Positions 9,037 to 17,696 of a stretch of 64,000 nt of DNA are shown here, piece after piece. The DNA comes from DAOMFB01 sp963721385 (GTDB lineage Bacteria; Acidobacteriota; Thermoanaerobaculia; UBA5066), in NCBI GenBank assembly GCA_963721385.1, contig CAVRJB010000006.1, forward strand, positions 1 to 64,000. Reading direction: 5' to 3'. The notes below the pieces were generated by a model that was given only the letters and a program-made list of their open reading frames with translations, ran no database searches and had not been told where the DNA came from. Position numbers and translations under genes: made by a program. How positions within the stretch are numbered: the first letter of the stretch is position 1; each line of letters begins with the position of its first letter.

Positions 9037-9747
9037 ATGGACAAGAAGCACCGACACGACCTGCAACACGACGGGCTGAAAGACGCCCTCATCGACGCCC
9101 GTGACTACGTCACCTCTCACCGCGGCCAGACGACGCGGACCGCCGCGATCGCCGTCGCCGCCGCGCTCGTCATCGGCGCCGTCTGGGGCGGCGTCTCGCT
9201 CCGGAACCGGCGTCTCGCGACGCGCTTCTCGACGGCGATCGGCCTCTTCGACGCGCCGCTCTCGTCGGAAGGGGCGGCCCCGCCGGGACAGCGCGTCTTC
9301 CGCGACGCGGCCGAACGCTCCGCCGCGGCGAAGGACGAGCTGCGGAAGATCGCCAAAGACGCCCCGTCATCCGAGCCCGGTCAGGCCTCGACGCTGGTCC
9401 TCGTGGCCCTCGAAGGGCCCGCGGCCGCGACCGGCGCGAACCTCGATGCCGTCAAGGCGTTCGCGAAGAGCGAGAAGGGCTCGATCGCGGGAGGCATCGC
9501 CTTCACGTCGCTTCTGGACGCCGAGGCCTCTACCGGACGGGTCAAGGAAGCCATCGATCTCGCGAAGAAGGCGCTCGACGGCGGCGACGCGCCGGTGACG
9601 AAGGACGTCCTCCTCGTTGCGCTCGGCCGCCTCAGCGAGAAGGCCGGACAAAACGCGGAGGCGAAGTCCTATTACCTGCGCGTTCTGACCGACTACCCGG
9701 ACTCTCCGGTCCGCGCCGAGGCGCAGCAGCGCTCGCAGGGGCTGTAA
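9037..9747 (+). CDS. YfgM-like membrane-anchored TPR protein
   Basis: A 236-residue protein with a short cytoplasmic N-terminus, one transmembrane helix (TAAIAVAAALVIGAVWGGVS, about 33-53) and an outward-facing helical domain with degenerate tetratricopeptide repeats. The last repeat (GQNAEAKSYYLRVLTDYPDSP) is clear. This matches the YfgM/ancillary translocon-chaperone family, which associates with SecYEG and periplasmic chaperones. The domain order and size fit. The exact function here is inferred from the family. It stands alone between the peroxiredoxin and deoB in the same direction. Confidence 0.7.
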   Translation: MDKKHRHDLQHDGLKDALIDARDYVTSHRGQTTRTAAIAVAAALVIGAVWGGVSLRNRRLATRFSTAIGLFDAPLSSEGAAPPGQRVFRDAAERSAAAKDELRKIAKDAPSSEPGQASTLVLVALEGPAAATGANLDAVKAFAKSEKGSIAGGIAFTSLLDAEASTGRVKEAIDLAKKALDGGDAPVTKDVLLVALGRLSEKAGQNAEAKSYYLRVLTDYPDSPVRAEAQQRSQGL

Positions 9748-9838
9748 TGCTTCGGGAGAACCCGGCGATCGGGTTCCCCGACGACCGCTTCGCGTCCGTC
9801 CCCTCCGCGCGTTCTGAGGCCGCGAAGAACGACGGACG

Positions 9839-11011
9839 ATGAGACGGCGCGCGATCGTGATCGTCTGCGACGGGCTCGGCGTCGGAGCGACTCCCGACGC
9901 GGATGCCTTTGGCGACGCCGGGGCTCGGACGCTTCAGAACATCCTCCGCGACGGAAGGCCGTCGCTTCCGCATCTGACGCACCTCGGACTCCTTCACACG
10001 CTCTACGACGATGCGCCGGCGGGCCTTCCACCTCCGTCGGGCGCCTTCGGCCGGTGCGCGGAGGCCGCGCCCGGAAAGGACTCCGTGACCGGCCACTGGG
10101 AGCTGATGGGCCTGACGCTCGACACGCCGTTTCCGCTCTACCCGGACGGCTTCCCCCCCGAGGTCCTGGAGCCGTTCGAGAAGGCGGTCGGGAAGAAGGC
10201 GCTCCACAACCGCCCGGCCTCCGGCACCGAGGTGATCAAGCGCTACGGCGAGGAGCACCTGCGGACGGGGCGGCCGATCGTCTACACCTCGGGAGATTCC
10301 GTCTTCCAGATCGCCGCCCACGAGGATGTCGTCCCGGTGGCGACGCTCTACGCGTGGTGCGAGATCGCCCGGAAGATCCTCGACGGCCCCCATCGCGTCG
10401 GCCGCGTCATCGCCCGCCCGTTCCTCGGGAAGCCCGGGGACTTCACCCGGACTCACCGCCGTCACGACTACTCCGTCCCCCCTTCGGGCCCCACGCTCCT
10501 CGACCGGGTGCTGGAGAAAGGGGGCCGGGTGCACGGGATCGGGAAGATCGAGGACCTCTTCGCCGGCAAGGGCCTCACGAGCGCCGTCCACACCGAGTCG
10601 AACCGCGACGGGCTCGAGAAGACGGCCGCGGCGATCCGCGGGCGGGACGACGACTTCCTCTTTTCCAACCTGGTCGACTTCGACACGAAATTCGGCCACC
10701 GGAACGACCCCGGCGGGTATGCGCGTGCGCTCGAGGAGCTGGACGCCTTCGTCCCGGAGCTCCTCGCGGGTCTTCGCCCCGGCGATCTCCTGATGCTCAC
10801 GGCCGACCACGGCGGCGATCCCTCGGACGTCTCCACCGACCACACCCGCGAGTACGTGCCCGTCGTCGCGGCGGGTCCGCGCGTCCGGGGAGGCGCCGAG
10901 GTCGGGACGCGGACGACGTTTGCGGACGTCGGGGCGACGGCCGGCGAGCACCTCGGCGTCGTCGCCCCGGGCGGGACGAGCTTCCTCGGGATCCTCTCGG
11001 CGGATCGGTGA
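9839..11011 (+). CDS. deoB: Phosphopentomutase
   Basis: This enzyme interconverts ribose 1-phosphate (or deoxyribose 1-phosphate) and the 5-phosphate in nucleoside salvage. The 390 residues match the family length. The alkaline phosphatase-superfamily metal site is visible: VCDGLGVG at the start, and LTADHGGDPS with THTREYVP-like DHTREYVP near the end. GKDSVTGHWE near residue 80 holds the phosphorylated threonine. The insert typical of DeoB (PFLGKPGDFTRTHRRHDYS) is present. It is cytoplasmic. No other salvage genes lie nearby, and the window gives no clue to regulation. Confidence 0.95.
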   Translation: MRRRAIVIVCDGLGVGATPDADAFGDAGARTLQNILRDGRPSLPHLTHLGLLHTLYDDAPAGLPPPSGAFGRCAEAAPGKDSVTGHWELMGLTLDTPFPLYPDGFPPEVLEPFEKAVGKKALHNRPASGTEVIKRYGEEHLRTGRPIVYTSGDSVFQIAAHEDVVPVATLYAWCEIARKILDGPHRVGRVIARPFLGKPGDFTRTHRRHDYSVPPSGPTLLDRVLEKGGRVHGIGKIEDLFAGKGLTSAVHTESNRDGLEKTAAAIRGRDDDFLFSNLVDFDTKFGHRNDPGGYARALEELDAFVPELLAGLRPGDLLMLTADHGGDPSDVSTDHTREYVPVVAAGPRVRGGAEVGTRTTFADVGATAGEHLGVVAPGGTSFLGILSADR

Positions 11012-11030
11012 GCCGGGGCGCGATTGCGCT

Positions 11031-11050
11031 TACAATGGTCTCAGTCTCAG
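11031..11050 (+). promoter_or_regulatory. Putative promoter with CTCAGTCTCAG element
   Basis: A TACAAT -10 box (11031-11036) is followed after 3 bp by CTCAGTCTCAG (11040-11050), one base different from the palindrome found at 2511 and 37762. It lies 14 bp before the TTG start of the RsbW-like gene. Confidence 0.35.
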
Positions 11051-11063
11051 CGAGGAACCGCCT

Positions 11064-11537
11064 TTGACCTCCAAGCACCCGTCGAGTTGCGAGTTCGAAA
11101 GCTCTCGCCTGCTCCTTCAGATCGACCGCCGCCTTCCGGCCGACGTGAACGCGATTTCGCCGATCGTGGAGGAGGTCATGGGCATCGTCACCGAGATGGG
11201 GTGCGCGGCGGGGGAGGAGTTCGAGGTCGAGCTCTCGGTCCGCGAGGCCCTCGCGAACGCCATCCGGCACGGCACGAACAACGACCCGTCGAAGGAAGTG
11301 CAGATCTCGGTCGCGTGCGACCGCGACCGCGGGATGCTGATCGTCGTCAGCGACCCCGGCCCCGGATTCGACCCCGAAACGCTGCCGAGCTGCGTGCAGG
11401 GGGAGAATCTCTATTCCACGCACGGGCGGGGGATCTATCTGATCAACAAGTACATGGACGACGTGAAATTCGAGAAGGGCGGCACCGAAATCCACATGCG
11501 CAAGCGGCCGCCCGCCGCGGAAAAGGCAGGCTCCTGA
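11064..11537 (+). CDS. RsbW-like ATP-binding anti-sigma/switch kinase
   Basis: A 157-residue stand-alone GHKL ATPase domain. The N box (SVREALANAIRHGTN), G1 box (DPGPGFDP) and G2 box (GRGIYLINKYMDDV) are all present and in order. Proteins of this size and type bind a sigma factor or phosphorylate an STAS-domain anti-sigma-factor antagonist. No STAS or PP2C partner lies in the window, so its partner is encoded elsewhere. The TTG start at 11064 is chosen because it follows GAGG at 11052-11055 and the domain begins shortly after. There is no upstream ATG in this frame outside deoB. Confidence 0.85.
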   Translation: MTSKHPSSCEFESSRLLLQIDRRLPADVNAISPIVEEVMGIVTEMGCAAGEEFEVELSVREALANAIRHGTNNDPSKEVQISVACDRDRGMLIVVSDPGPGFDPETLPSCVQGENLYSTHGRGIYLINKYMDDVKFEKGGTEIHMRKRPPAAEKAGS

Positions 11538-11565
11538 CCGATCCGATCGGGTGCATATTGGGGGC

Positions 11566-12604
11566 GTGAGGAAGGTACTCCGCTTCCCGGCCGTTTTTCT
11601 CGCCGCGCTCCTCCTCCCGCTCGCCGGCCCGGGCGCGGCCGAGGACTCGCGCGGGCCCGTCACCGACCACTTCGACGGGAAGCGCTTCCACAATCTGGAG
11701 CCGATCCCGCTCGGGTTCGGCGACCGGATCGAGCGGGAGTTCACGAAGCACCGCGGGGCGTGGGGCCCCTTCCGGCCCGGCGTCCCCGCCCCCTGTCCCG
11801 AGGACCGCGTCGGGGACGGCCGGATGCGGGTGACCTGGGTCAACCACGCGACAGTCCTGATCCAGATGGACGGCGTCAACATCCTGACCGACCCGATCTG
11901 GTCCGAGCGCTCCTACCCCCGCATCGGACCGAGGAGGCACCGGCCGCCGGGCATCGACTTCGACGGGCTCCCTCCGATCGACGCCGTTCTCGTCAGCCAC
12001 GACCACCACGACCACATGGACCTCCCGACGCTCCGCCGGCTGGCGCGGGCCTTCGGCCCCGCGATCTACGCCGGGCTCGGAAACGGGGCGTTCCTCGCGG
12101 CGAACGGGATCCGCGGCGGCCGCGACCTCGACTGGTGGCAGTCGGTCCCGATCGCGCCCGGGCGTCGTCCTGACGGCCGTTCCGGCGCGGCACACCTCGG
12201 GCCGCGGCGCGTTTGCCGACGACAAGCGGCTCTGGTGCGGCTTCGTCGTGACTGGGGCTTCGGGCTCGGTCTACTTCGCGGGCGACACCGGGCAGGGGAG
12301 CCACTTCGCCGCGATCGGCGCGCGCTTCCAGGACCTCCGCGTCGCGCTCCTTCCGATCGGCGGCTATTCGCCCCCGTGGTACATGGCCGAACGCCACCTC
12401 GGCCCGCAGACCGCCCTCCGCGCGTTCGCCGACCTCGCCGCCGCGACGATGATCCCGATCCACTTCGGCACGTTCCCGCAGTCCGACGACGCCGAGGATG
12501 AGCCGCTGGACACCCTCTGCCGCGAGCTCGCCGAGGCGCCCGACCCGAAGCCGAACGTCGTGATCCTCGGGCACGGGGAGTCGTTCGAGGTGCCTCGGAC
12601 GTGA
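11566..12604 (+). CDS. Exported MBL-fold hydrolase, NAPE-PLD/UlaG-like (one frameshift as sequenced)
   Basis: After correction this is a 345-residue metallo-beta-lactamase fold protein with an N-terminal signal peptide (VFLAALLLPLAGPGAA). The sequence HATVLIQMDGVNILTDPIW, the metal motif SHDHHDHMD, the later ARHTSGR and FAGDTG, and a C-terminal PIHFGTF segment place it near the N-acylphosphatidylethanolamine phospholipase D/UlaG-like branch. The N-terminal half and the C-terminal half lie in different frames. One extra G in the run at 12160-12162 restores the join (VPIAPG to VVLTAVPARH). The substrate is unknown; family members act on phospholipids or cyclic phosphodiesters. A second possible start is the GTG at 11551. 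Confidence 0.8.
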
Positions 12605-12617
12605 GAGGATGTGGCGG

Positions 12618-13163
12618 ATGAAGAAAAGCACCGCCGCCCTTCTCGTCCTCTCCGTCGCCGCCTGCTCCGGCGCGACGAAGATCGGCACTCACCTCGCCCC
12701 GGACGTTTCGCTCGCCGGGATGAAGTCCTACTCCGTCCTCGCCGCGCCGGAAGGGGTCGGCGAGCGGACGCCGGCGATCATCGACTTCATCGACAACCGG
12801 ATCGTGCCGGAGGTGAAGAACGGCCTCTCGGCGAAGGGCTACCGGGAGGTGCCGCAGGGAGGCGCCCTGCTCGTCGCGATCCACGCCAGCCAGACCGGGA
12901 AGGTCGACGCCGTCCGCTGGGGCTATTCGACGGCCGGCTGGGATTTCTGGGGTCCGGCGCCGGGCTCCGGAGCGTCCGCCTACGGCTACATGGGTGACTA
13001 CAACACCTTTGCGCTCGTCATCGACGTCGTCGACGCGAAGAGCCGGGCGATCGTCTACCGCGGCTGGGCGGACGCCGTCGCGAGGCTCAACGGGCAGCTG
13101 ACGCAGGACCAGATCCGGGCCGAGGTTCTGAAGATGCTGAAGGACTTCCCGGCGTCGTCCTGA
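12618..13163 (+). CDS. DUF4136-family lipoprotein
   Basis: A protein of about 181 residues with a short lipoprotein signal ending in a lipobox (LSVAAC, Cys16). The rest matches the pattern of DUF4136 envelope lipoproteins: a beta strand pair near the start (MKSYSVL), an alternating middle part with YNTFALVIDVVDAKSRAIVYRGWA, and a C-terminal helix ending in LKDFP. The function of this family is not known. An ATG at 12609 would add three residues, but the MKK start gives a better signal peptide. It is 13 bp downstream of the MBL-fold gene and probably co-transcribed with it. Confidence 0.8.
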   Translation: MKKSTAALLVLSVAACSGATKIGTHLAPDVSLAGMKSYSVLAAPEGVGERTPAIIDFIDNRIVPEVKNGLSAKGYREVPQGGALLVAIHASQTGKVDAVRWGYSTAGWDFWGPAPGSGASAYGYMGDYNTFALVIDVVDAKSRAIVYRGWADAVARLNGQLTQDQIRAEVLKMLKDFPASS

Positions 13164-13212
13164 GGCATCTGACCCAGCGCACGCCCGGCCCCCTCTGCGT
13201 TACCGTTTGCAC

Positions 13213-14745
13213 ATGAGCGACTGGCCCCGTCTGGTCGACGCCACGTCCGGCCGCCCCCGCGGGCCGGTCGCCACCTCGTCGCCCGGAGAGGAGGCGGCGT
13301 TTCTCGAGCGCCTGAGGCAGCGCGTCATCGGCGCGGACGCCGTCGTGCCGGGGCCTTTCGGCCCGAAGCCCCTCCGGTACTTCGATTTCATCGCGTCGGG
13401 ACGCTTCCACCGCGACGTCGAGGAGGAGCTCGCCGAGCGCGTCCTGCCGTACATGGCAAACACGCACACGGAGAGCAGTTACTCCGGCCGCTACATGACG
13501 GAGTGCTACGAAAACTCGTTCGCGAGGATCGCGGCGTACGTCGGGGCGTCGAAGGAGGACGTCTTCATCCCGGTCGGCTCCGGGTCGACGGGAGCCATCA
13601 ACCGGCTCATCAACATCCTCGGCCTTCGGATCCCGGACCAGCTCGAGGAGCGGCACCACCTCCTCCGTCACCTGCCCGAGGCGAGCCGCCCCGTGATTTT
13701 CCGGTCGCTGATGGAGCACCACTCGAACGACATCGCCTGGCGAGAGACGATCGGCGACTCGGTCTATGTGGAGTTCGACCCGGACGGGCGGATCAGCCTC
13801 GCGGACCTCGACCTCAAGCTCGCCGCCTGGGCCCACCGCCCCTGGAAGATCGGGACCTTCAGCGCGGCCTCGAACGTCACCGGGATCCTGAACGACGTCC
13901 ACGGTCTCGCCCGGATCCTCCATCGGCATGGCGCGCTGGCCTTCTTCGACTTCGCGGCCGCCGGCCCGTACGTCGACGTCGACATGCACCCGGCGGACCA
14001 CCCGGACGACGGGTTCGACGCCCTCTTCTTCTCGGTTCACAAGTTCCTCGGCGGACCCCGGACGCCCGGGCTTCTGGTGGCGAACCGTCGCCTCTTCACG
14101 AACCGGGTCCCGGCCGAGCCGGGGGGCGGCACGGTTCTCTACACCTCGCCGTGGGACCACAGGTATCTCTCGTCGATCGAGCTTCGGGAGACGGGGGGCA
14201 CGCCGCCTATCGTCCAGTCGATCCAGGCCGGGCTCGCCTTCGACCTGAAGGCGGCAATGGGCGCGGAGCGGATCGAGCGGATCGAACAGGATTATCTCGG
14301 TCGCGCGATCCGGGTATGGCGGGACCGGGACGACGTTTTTCTCCTGGGAAACCTCGAGACGCGTCGCCTCGGCGTGCTGTCGATGATCTTCCGCGACCTG
14401 CACCACAACCTCGCCGCCCGGCTCCTGAACGACCTCTTCGGGATCCAGGTCCGCGCCGGCTGCATGTGCGCGGGCCCCTACGGGCACCTCCTCCTCCACA
14501 TCGACGAGGACCGGTCGAAGGCGATCCGGCACCGGCTGGACGAGGGGCACATCGGCGAGAAACCCGGGTGGGTGAGAATCAGCCTCTCCCCGACCGTGAG
14601 CGAAGAGGAGTTCCAGGCGCTCCTCGAGGCGGTCGATTACGTGTCCCGCCGCGGCCGCGAGCATCGGGACGACTACGAGCTCAAGGACGCGACGGGCGAG
14701 TGGGTGCGGCGGACGGCCGCCCCCGTCCCCGCACGGGAAGGATGA
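13213..14745 (+). CDS. Class V aminotransferase (cysteine desulfurase/selenocysteine lyase-like)
   Basis: A 510-residue PLP enzyme of aminotransferase class V. The PLP lysine is in FSVHKFLGGP (near residue 280). The co-factor pocket is marked by GSGSTGAINRL and HHSNDIAWRE, and a cysteine-containing loop RAGCMCAGPYG (near 420) lies where SufS/NifS-type enzymes carry the sulfur-accepting cysteine. It is about 100 residues longer than SufS. It may liberate sulfur or selenium from cysteine or selenocysteine, or it may be another lyase of the same fold. It is followed after 4 bp by a Cys/Met-metabolism PLP enzyme, so a role in sulfur amino-acid handling is likely. No clear ribosome-binding site precedes the ATG. 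Confidence 0.8.
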   Translation: MSDWPRLVDATSGRPRGPVATSSPGEEAAFLERLRQRVIGADAVVPGPFGPKPLRYFDFIASGRFHRDVEEELAERVLPYMANTHTESSYSGRYMTECYENSFARIAAYVGASKEDVFIPVGSGSTGAINRLINILGLRIPDQLEERHHLLRHLPEASRPVIFRSLMEHHSNDIAWRETIGDSVYVEFDPDGRISLADLDLKLAAWAHRPWKIGTFSAASNVTGILNDVHGLARILHRHGALAFFDFAAAGPYVDVDMHPADHPDDGFDALFFSVHKFLGGPRTPGLLVANRRLFTNRVPAEPGGGTVLYTSPWDHRYLSSIELRETGGTPPIVQSIQAGLAFDLKAAMGAERIERIEQDYLGRAIRVWRDRDDVFLLGNLETRRLGVLSMIFRDLHHNLAARLLNDLFGIQVRAGCMCAGPYGHLLLHIDEDRSKAIRHRLDEGHIGEKPGWVRISLSPTVSEEEFQALLEAVDYVSRRGREHRDDYELKDATGEWVRRTAAPVPAREG

Positions 14746-14749
14746 CCCC

Positions 14750-15977
14750 ATGACCGACGACCGACGAATGCACCCGGCCACGCGCCTCATTCACGCCGGG
14801 CAGCACCCGGACCCCGCCACCGGCGCCGTCTCGACGCCGATCTACCAGACGTCCACGTTCGCCTTCCGGAACGCGGACGAGGGAGCCGCCCGCTTCCTCG
14901 GAAAAGATTCCGGTTACAAGTACACGCGCCTCGGGAATCCGACGGTGGCGGCGCTCGAGGAGTGCCTCGCGGCGCTCGAGGGAGGTTGCGGTGCGCTCGG
15001 AGCGGCGACCGGGATGGCCGCGATCAACGCGGTCTACCTCACCTTCCTCGGGGAGGGAGCGCACGTCGTCGGGACGGATTCCGTCTACGGGCCGTCGCGT
15101 CTCGTCCTCGAGAACGAGTACCGCCGCTTCGGCGTCTCGTCGACCTGGGTCGACTCCTCGAAACCCGGCGAACGTCGCCGCCGCGGTCCGCCCGGCGACG
15201 AGGATGATTTACATCGAGTCGCCCGCGAACCCGACGATGAAACTGACGGACCTCGCGGCGTGCGCCGGGATTGCGCGGTCCGCCGGGGCCCTCTTCGTCG
15301 TCGACAACACGTTCGCTTCGCCTGTCCTTCAGCAGCCGCTGGCGCTCGGGGCGGACGTCGTGGTCCACAGCCTGACGAAATACCTGAACGGGCACACGGA
15401 CGTCGTCGGGGGGGCGATCATCGCGAAGAAGCCGGAGCACCTCGAGCGGCTTCGGAAGGTCCACACCGCGTTCGGGGGGACGATGGACCCGCACCAGGCG
15501 TGGCTCATCCTCCGGGGGATCAGGACGCTGGGCCTCCGGATGGAGCGCGCACAGTCGAACGCTCTCGAGATCGCACGGTTCCTCGAGGCGCATCCCGGCG
15601 TGGCGTGGGTCCTCCACCCGGGCCTTCCGAGCCACCCGCAGCATGCGCTCATGCTCCAACAGATGGCCGGACCGGGGGCCGTCTTCTCCTTCGGCGTGAA
15701 GGGGGGGCTCGAGGCGGGCAAGGCGCTCATCGACTCCGTGAGGCTCGCGACCCTCGCCGTAAGCCTCGGAGGGGTCGAGACGCTGATCGAGCACCCGGCG
15801 TCGATGACCCACGCCGGCATGTCGAGAGCGGAGCGCGAGGCCGCCGGGATCTCCGACGACCTCGTCCGTCTCTCCGTGGGCTGCGAGGACGTGCGCGACC
15901 TCATTGCCGACCTCGAGCAGTCGCTGGAGAAAGCCGCCCAGGCGGTGCCGGCCGAGGCCGGGGTCTCGCGGTGGTAG
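14750..15977 (+). CDS. Cys/Met-metabolism PLP enzyme, cystathionine gamma-synthase/lyase family (one frameshift)
   Basis: After correction this is a 408-residue member of the trans-sulfuration family. It contains the N-terminal TRLIHAGQHPDPATGA and STPIYQTSTF, the PLP-lysine motif HSLTKYLNGHTDVVGG, and the C-terminal VSLGGVETLIEHPASMTH. Candidate activities are cystathionine gamma-synthase, cystathionine gamma-lyase or methionine gamma-lyase; sequence alone does not decide. One extra A in the AAA at 15161-15163 splits the frame (VDSS then NPANVAAAV). It starts 4 bp after the class V enzyme, which suggests one operon for moving sulfur between cysteine and methionine. Confidence 0.85.
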
Positions 15978-16011
15978 AGCCACCCCACGCGGGCGACGTT
16001 TGGGGGCCGGG

Positions 16012-16040
16012 TTGACCTTCTATAACTTAATATTTATATT
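16012..16040 (+). promoter_or_regulatory. Near-consensus sigma-70 promoter in an AT-rich patch
   Basis: TTGACC (16012-16017), a 17-bp spacer and TATATT (16035-16040). The patch is strongly AT-rich inside GC-rich DNA. It points toward the small membrane protein 50 bp downstream, giving a leader of about 45 bases. Confidence 0.65.
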
Positions 16041-16091
16041 GTAATCGATGGGAATGGTTGATCCGGCTTCCGCGAGGCCCTAAGAGCGCTG

Positions 16092-16271
16092 ATGAGAGAC
16101 GCGGCGTGGTTCTGGGGATTTCTCGTCGTCTGGGTCCTCCTCCAGCGGTTCGTCTTTCCGCGCCTCGGCGTCCCGACGTGAGGGGCGCCCGGTCCCGCCG
16201 GCGGCGGGACGGGCTGCTCGCCCCGGCCGAGAAAGGACTTGTCCGAGACGACGAAGGCGACGGACGCGTAA
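16092..16271 (+). CDS. Candidate selenoprotein: small membrane protein with in-frame UGA
   Basis: Read to the first stop, this gene encodes 29 residues: MRDAAWFW, one membrane helix (GFLVVWVLLQRFVF), then PRLGVPT and TGA (16179-16181). Read through the TGA, the frame stays open for another 29 codons (containing TGC in GGGTGCSPR and a charged end) to a TAA. The full 59-residue product would have Sec at position 30, followed by Cys42. A strong hairpin with SECIS-like geometry follows the TGA. The gene has its own consensus promoter. Sec insertion needs selABC, which are not in the window. The alternative is a 29-residue peptide with a structured 3' end. Short membrane proteins with Cys or Sec just after an LGVPT-like end come to mind, but I could not check this. 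Confidence 0.5.
16182..16224 (+). promoter_or_regulatory. SECIS-like hairpin directly after the UGA
   Basis: An 8-bp perfect stem (16192-16199 with 16203-16210) closes a GGC loop at 16200-16202. An outer 6-bp stem (GGGGCG 16182-16187 with CGCCCC 16219-16224) encloses it. There are 18 bases between the UGA and the apical loop, and the loop starts with G. This fits the usual bacterial SECIS rules (loop of at least 3 with G in the first two positions, 16-37 bases from UGA). There is no T-run, so it is a poor rho-independent terminator. Confidence 0.5.
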
Positions 16272-16304
16272 GGGAACCCGGCGCAACCGCCGCCCCGGCC
16301 TCGC

Positions 16305-17225
16305 TCAGCGGGACTTCCATTCTTCCGGTACGTCGTCTCCGGAGCAGCGCTCCCGCTCGGGCTCCAGGGTCGCGTGATGGATGTCCCAGCGCTCCGCGAG
16401 GAAATTTCGGACCGCTGCGAGCTGCTTCTCGACGTCGTCCAGGCCGCCGCCTTCCAGCCTGACGTGCGCGGTGAGGGCGACCTGACCGGGGCCGACCGTC
16501 CAGGCGTGGACGTGGTGAAACCGGGCGGGGGCGAAGGCCGCGTCGAGGCCGGCCGTCAACTCCTCGACGTCGAGGCCGGAAGGCGCCGCTTCGATCAGAA
16601 TCCGGAAGCTCTCCCAGATCAGCCGTCCCGCGCTCACCACGACGGCGGCGCCGATCAGGAGCGACGCCGCCGGGTCGAGCCACTGGCCCGACCGCGTTCC
16701 CGCGAAAAGAGCCGCCGCCACGACGACGAGCGAGGCGAGAGCGTCCTGCAGGAGATGAAGAAAAGCGCCGCGGACGTTCAGGTCGTGCTTCTCGTGTCGC
16801 CGCAGCAGAAAGACGGCCGCCACGTTCGCCCCGAACGCCACCAGGGCGACGGCCAGCATCGTGTTCCCGTCCACGGCCGAAGGGTGTCGAAGCCGATCGA
16901 TGGCCACTCTCCCGACGAGCACCGCCAGGCCGACGAGGACCGCCGCATTGACGAGCGCCGCGACGACTTCGAGACGCCGGAATCCGTACGAAAAGCGCCC
17001 CGTCGGCGCCTTGCGGCCGAGGGCCCGGGCCCCGATCGCGAGCAGGAGCGCGGCGACGTCGCTCGCATTGTGAAGAGCATCGGACAGGAGCGCGAGGCTC
17101 CCGCTCGCGAGCCCGCCGACGATTTCTGCTGCGGTGATGAGGACATTGAGTCCGACGCCCGTCCAGAGTCTCTGGTCGAGGGAATCGGATCGCGCCGCGT
17201 GGCTGTGCGCGCGGTCGGGTGTCAT
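16305..17225 (-). CDS. Cation diffusion facilitator metal exporter
   Basis: A 306-residue inner-membrane antiporter that exports Zn, Co, Cd or similar ions. The sequence contains six predicted membrane helices. The metal-site motifs are LLSDALHNASDV in helix 2 and LHLLQDALASL in helix 5 (the Asp and His pairs of the transport site). A cytoplasmic C-terminal domain follows, rich in His (FHHVHAW and WDIHHATLEPE). A short His-containing N-terminus (RAHSHAARSD) may bind metal. AAGGAG lies seven bases before the ATG. It converges with the candidate selenoprotein gene and diverges from the four-cysteine protein gene. Confidence 0.92.
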   Translation of the reverse strand: MTPDRAHSHAARSDSLDQRLWTGVGLNVLITAAEIVGGLASGSLALLSDALHNASDVAALLLAIGARALGRKAPTGRFSYGFRRLEVVAALVNAAVLVGLAVLVGRVAIDRLRHPSAVDGNTMLAVALVAFGANVAAVFLLRRHEKHDLNVRGAFLHLLQDALASLVVVAAALFAGTRSGQWLDPAASLLIGAAVVVSAGRLIWESFRILIEAAPSGLDVEELTAGLDAAFAPARFHHVHAWTVGPGQVALTAHVRLEGGGLDDVEKQLAAVRNFLAERWDIHHATLEPERERCSGDDVPEEWKSR

Positions 17226-17357
17226 CGAGGCTCCTTTCGCCCCGAGAGTACCGGACGACCCTTCGTCTGAGTTCGGGAGAGCAGGCGCGCCAGGAGATGG
17301 GCTCGTCGAGGACGACGGGCCCCCGGAACCAAATGACAGGGAGAAGACCCGGCGGCC

Positions 17358-17386
17358 TTGACAGGCATGAGGGAGTTGGAAATAAT
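17358..17386 (+). promoter_or_regulatory. Consensus sigma-70 promoter for the four-cysteine protein
   Basis: TTGACA (17358-17363), a 17-bp spacer and AATAAT (17381-17386), 40 bp upstream of the start, with GAGAGGAAGGGG in the leader as ribosome-binding site. This is among the best promoter matches in the window. Confidence 0.65.
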
Positions 17387-17425
17387 CTATCGACATGTAC
17401 TCATAAAGAGAGGAAGGGGACGACG

Positions 17426-17638
17426 ATGGCGATCTGCGAGAAGACCGAGAAATGCCAGTTCTTCAACGACAAGATGGAAAACATGCCCCCGACGTCGCCG
17501 ATGATGAAGGAGTCCTTCTGTGGGACCGACAAGGAGAGCTGCGCCCGCTACATGGTGAGCACGGCCGGCCATAGCGTCCCGCCGGACCTCTTTCCTCACA
17601 TGGCCGAACGTGCGAAGGGGATTCTGGGACGAGCGTAG
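17426..17638 (+). CDS. Small four-cysteine protein, possible metal or Fe-S binder
   Basis: A 70-residue soluble protein with Cys4, Cys10, Cys32 and Cys39 (spacing 5, 21 and 6). The core reads CQFFNDKMENMP, then SFCGTDKESCARYMV and DLFPHMAERA. The four cysteines and small size suggest a bound zinc or iron-sulfur centre. I recognise it only as a conserved hypothetical type and know no function. It has a strong promoter and ribosome-binding site of its own. It lies next to a metal exporter and an OsmC peroxidase, which fits a metal or redox stress role by inference. Confidence 0.8.
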   Translation: MAICEKTEKCQFFNDKMENMPPTSPMMKESFCGTDKESCARYMVSTAGHSVPPDLFPHMAERAKGILGRA

Positions 17639-17661
17639 TCCGCGAACCGTGACGATGAGGT

Positions 17662-17686
17662 GACGGAGGCCGTAACGGCCTCCGTC
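17662..17686. terminator. Perfect hairpin between convergent genes
   Basis: An 11-bp perfect inverted repeat (GACGGAGGCCG / CGGCCTCCGTC) with a TAA loop lies between the ends of the four-cysteine gene and the OsmC gene. Lack of a T-run makes it an atypical intrinsic terminator, but its place between two convergent stops supports a bidirectional terminating or mRNA-end role. Confidence 0.6.
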
Positions 17687-17696
17687 CGCCGTCAAC

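Noticed and set aside
10054..11067. Arg/Pro-rich open frames overlapping deoB on the plus strand
   Set aside because: They are out-of-frame shadows with low-complexity composition; deoB is complete and conserved in its own frame.
17662..17686. The perfect hairpin as a mobile-element end or operator
   Set aside because: It is single-copy in the window and lies exactly between two convergent stops, so a transcript-end role is simpler.
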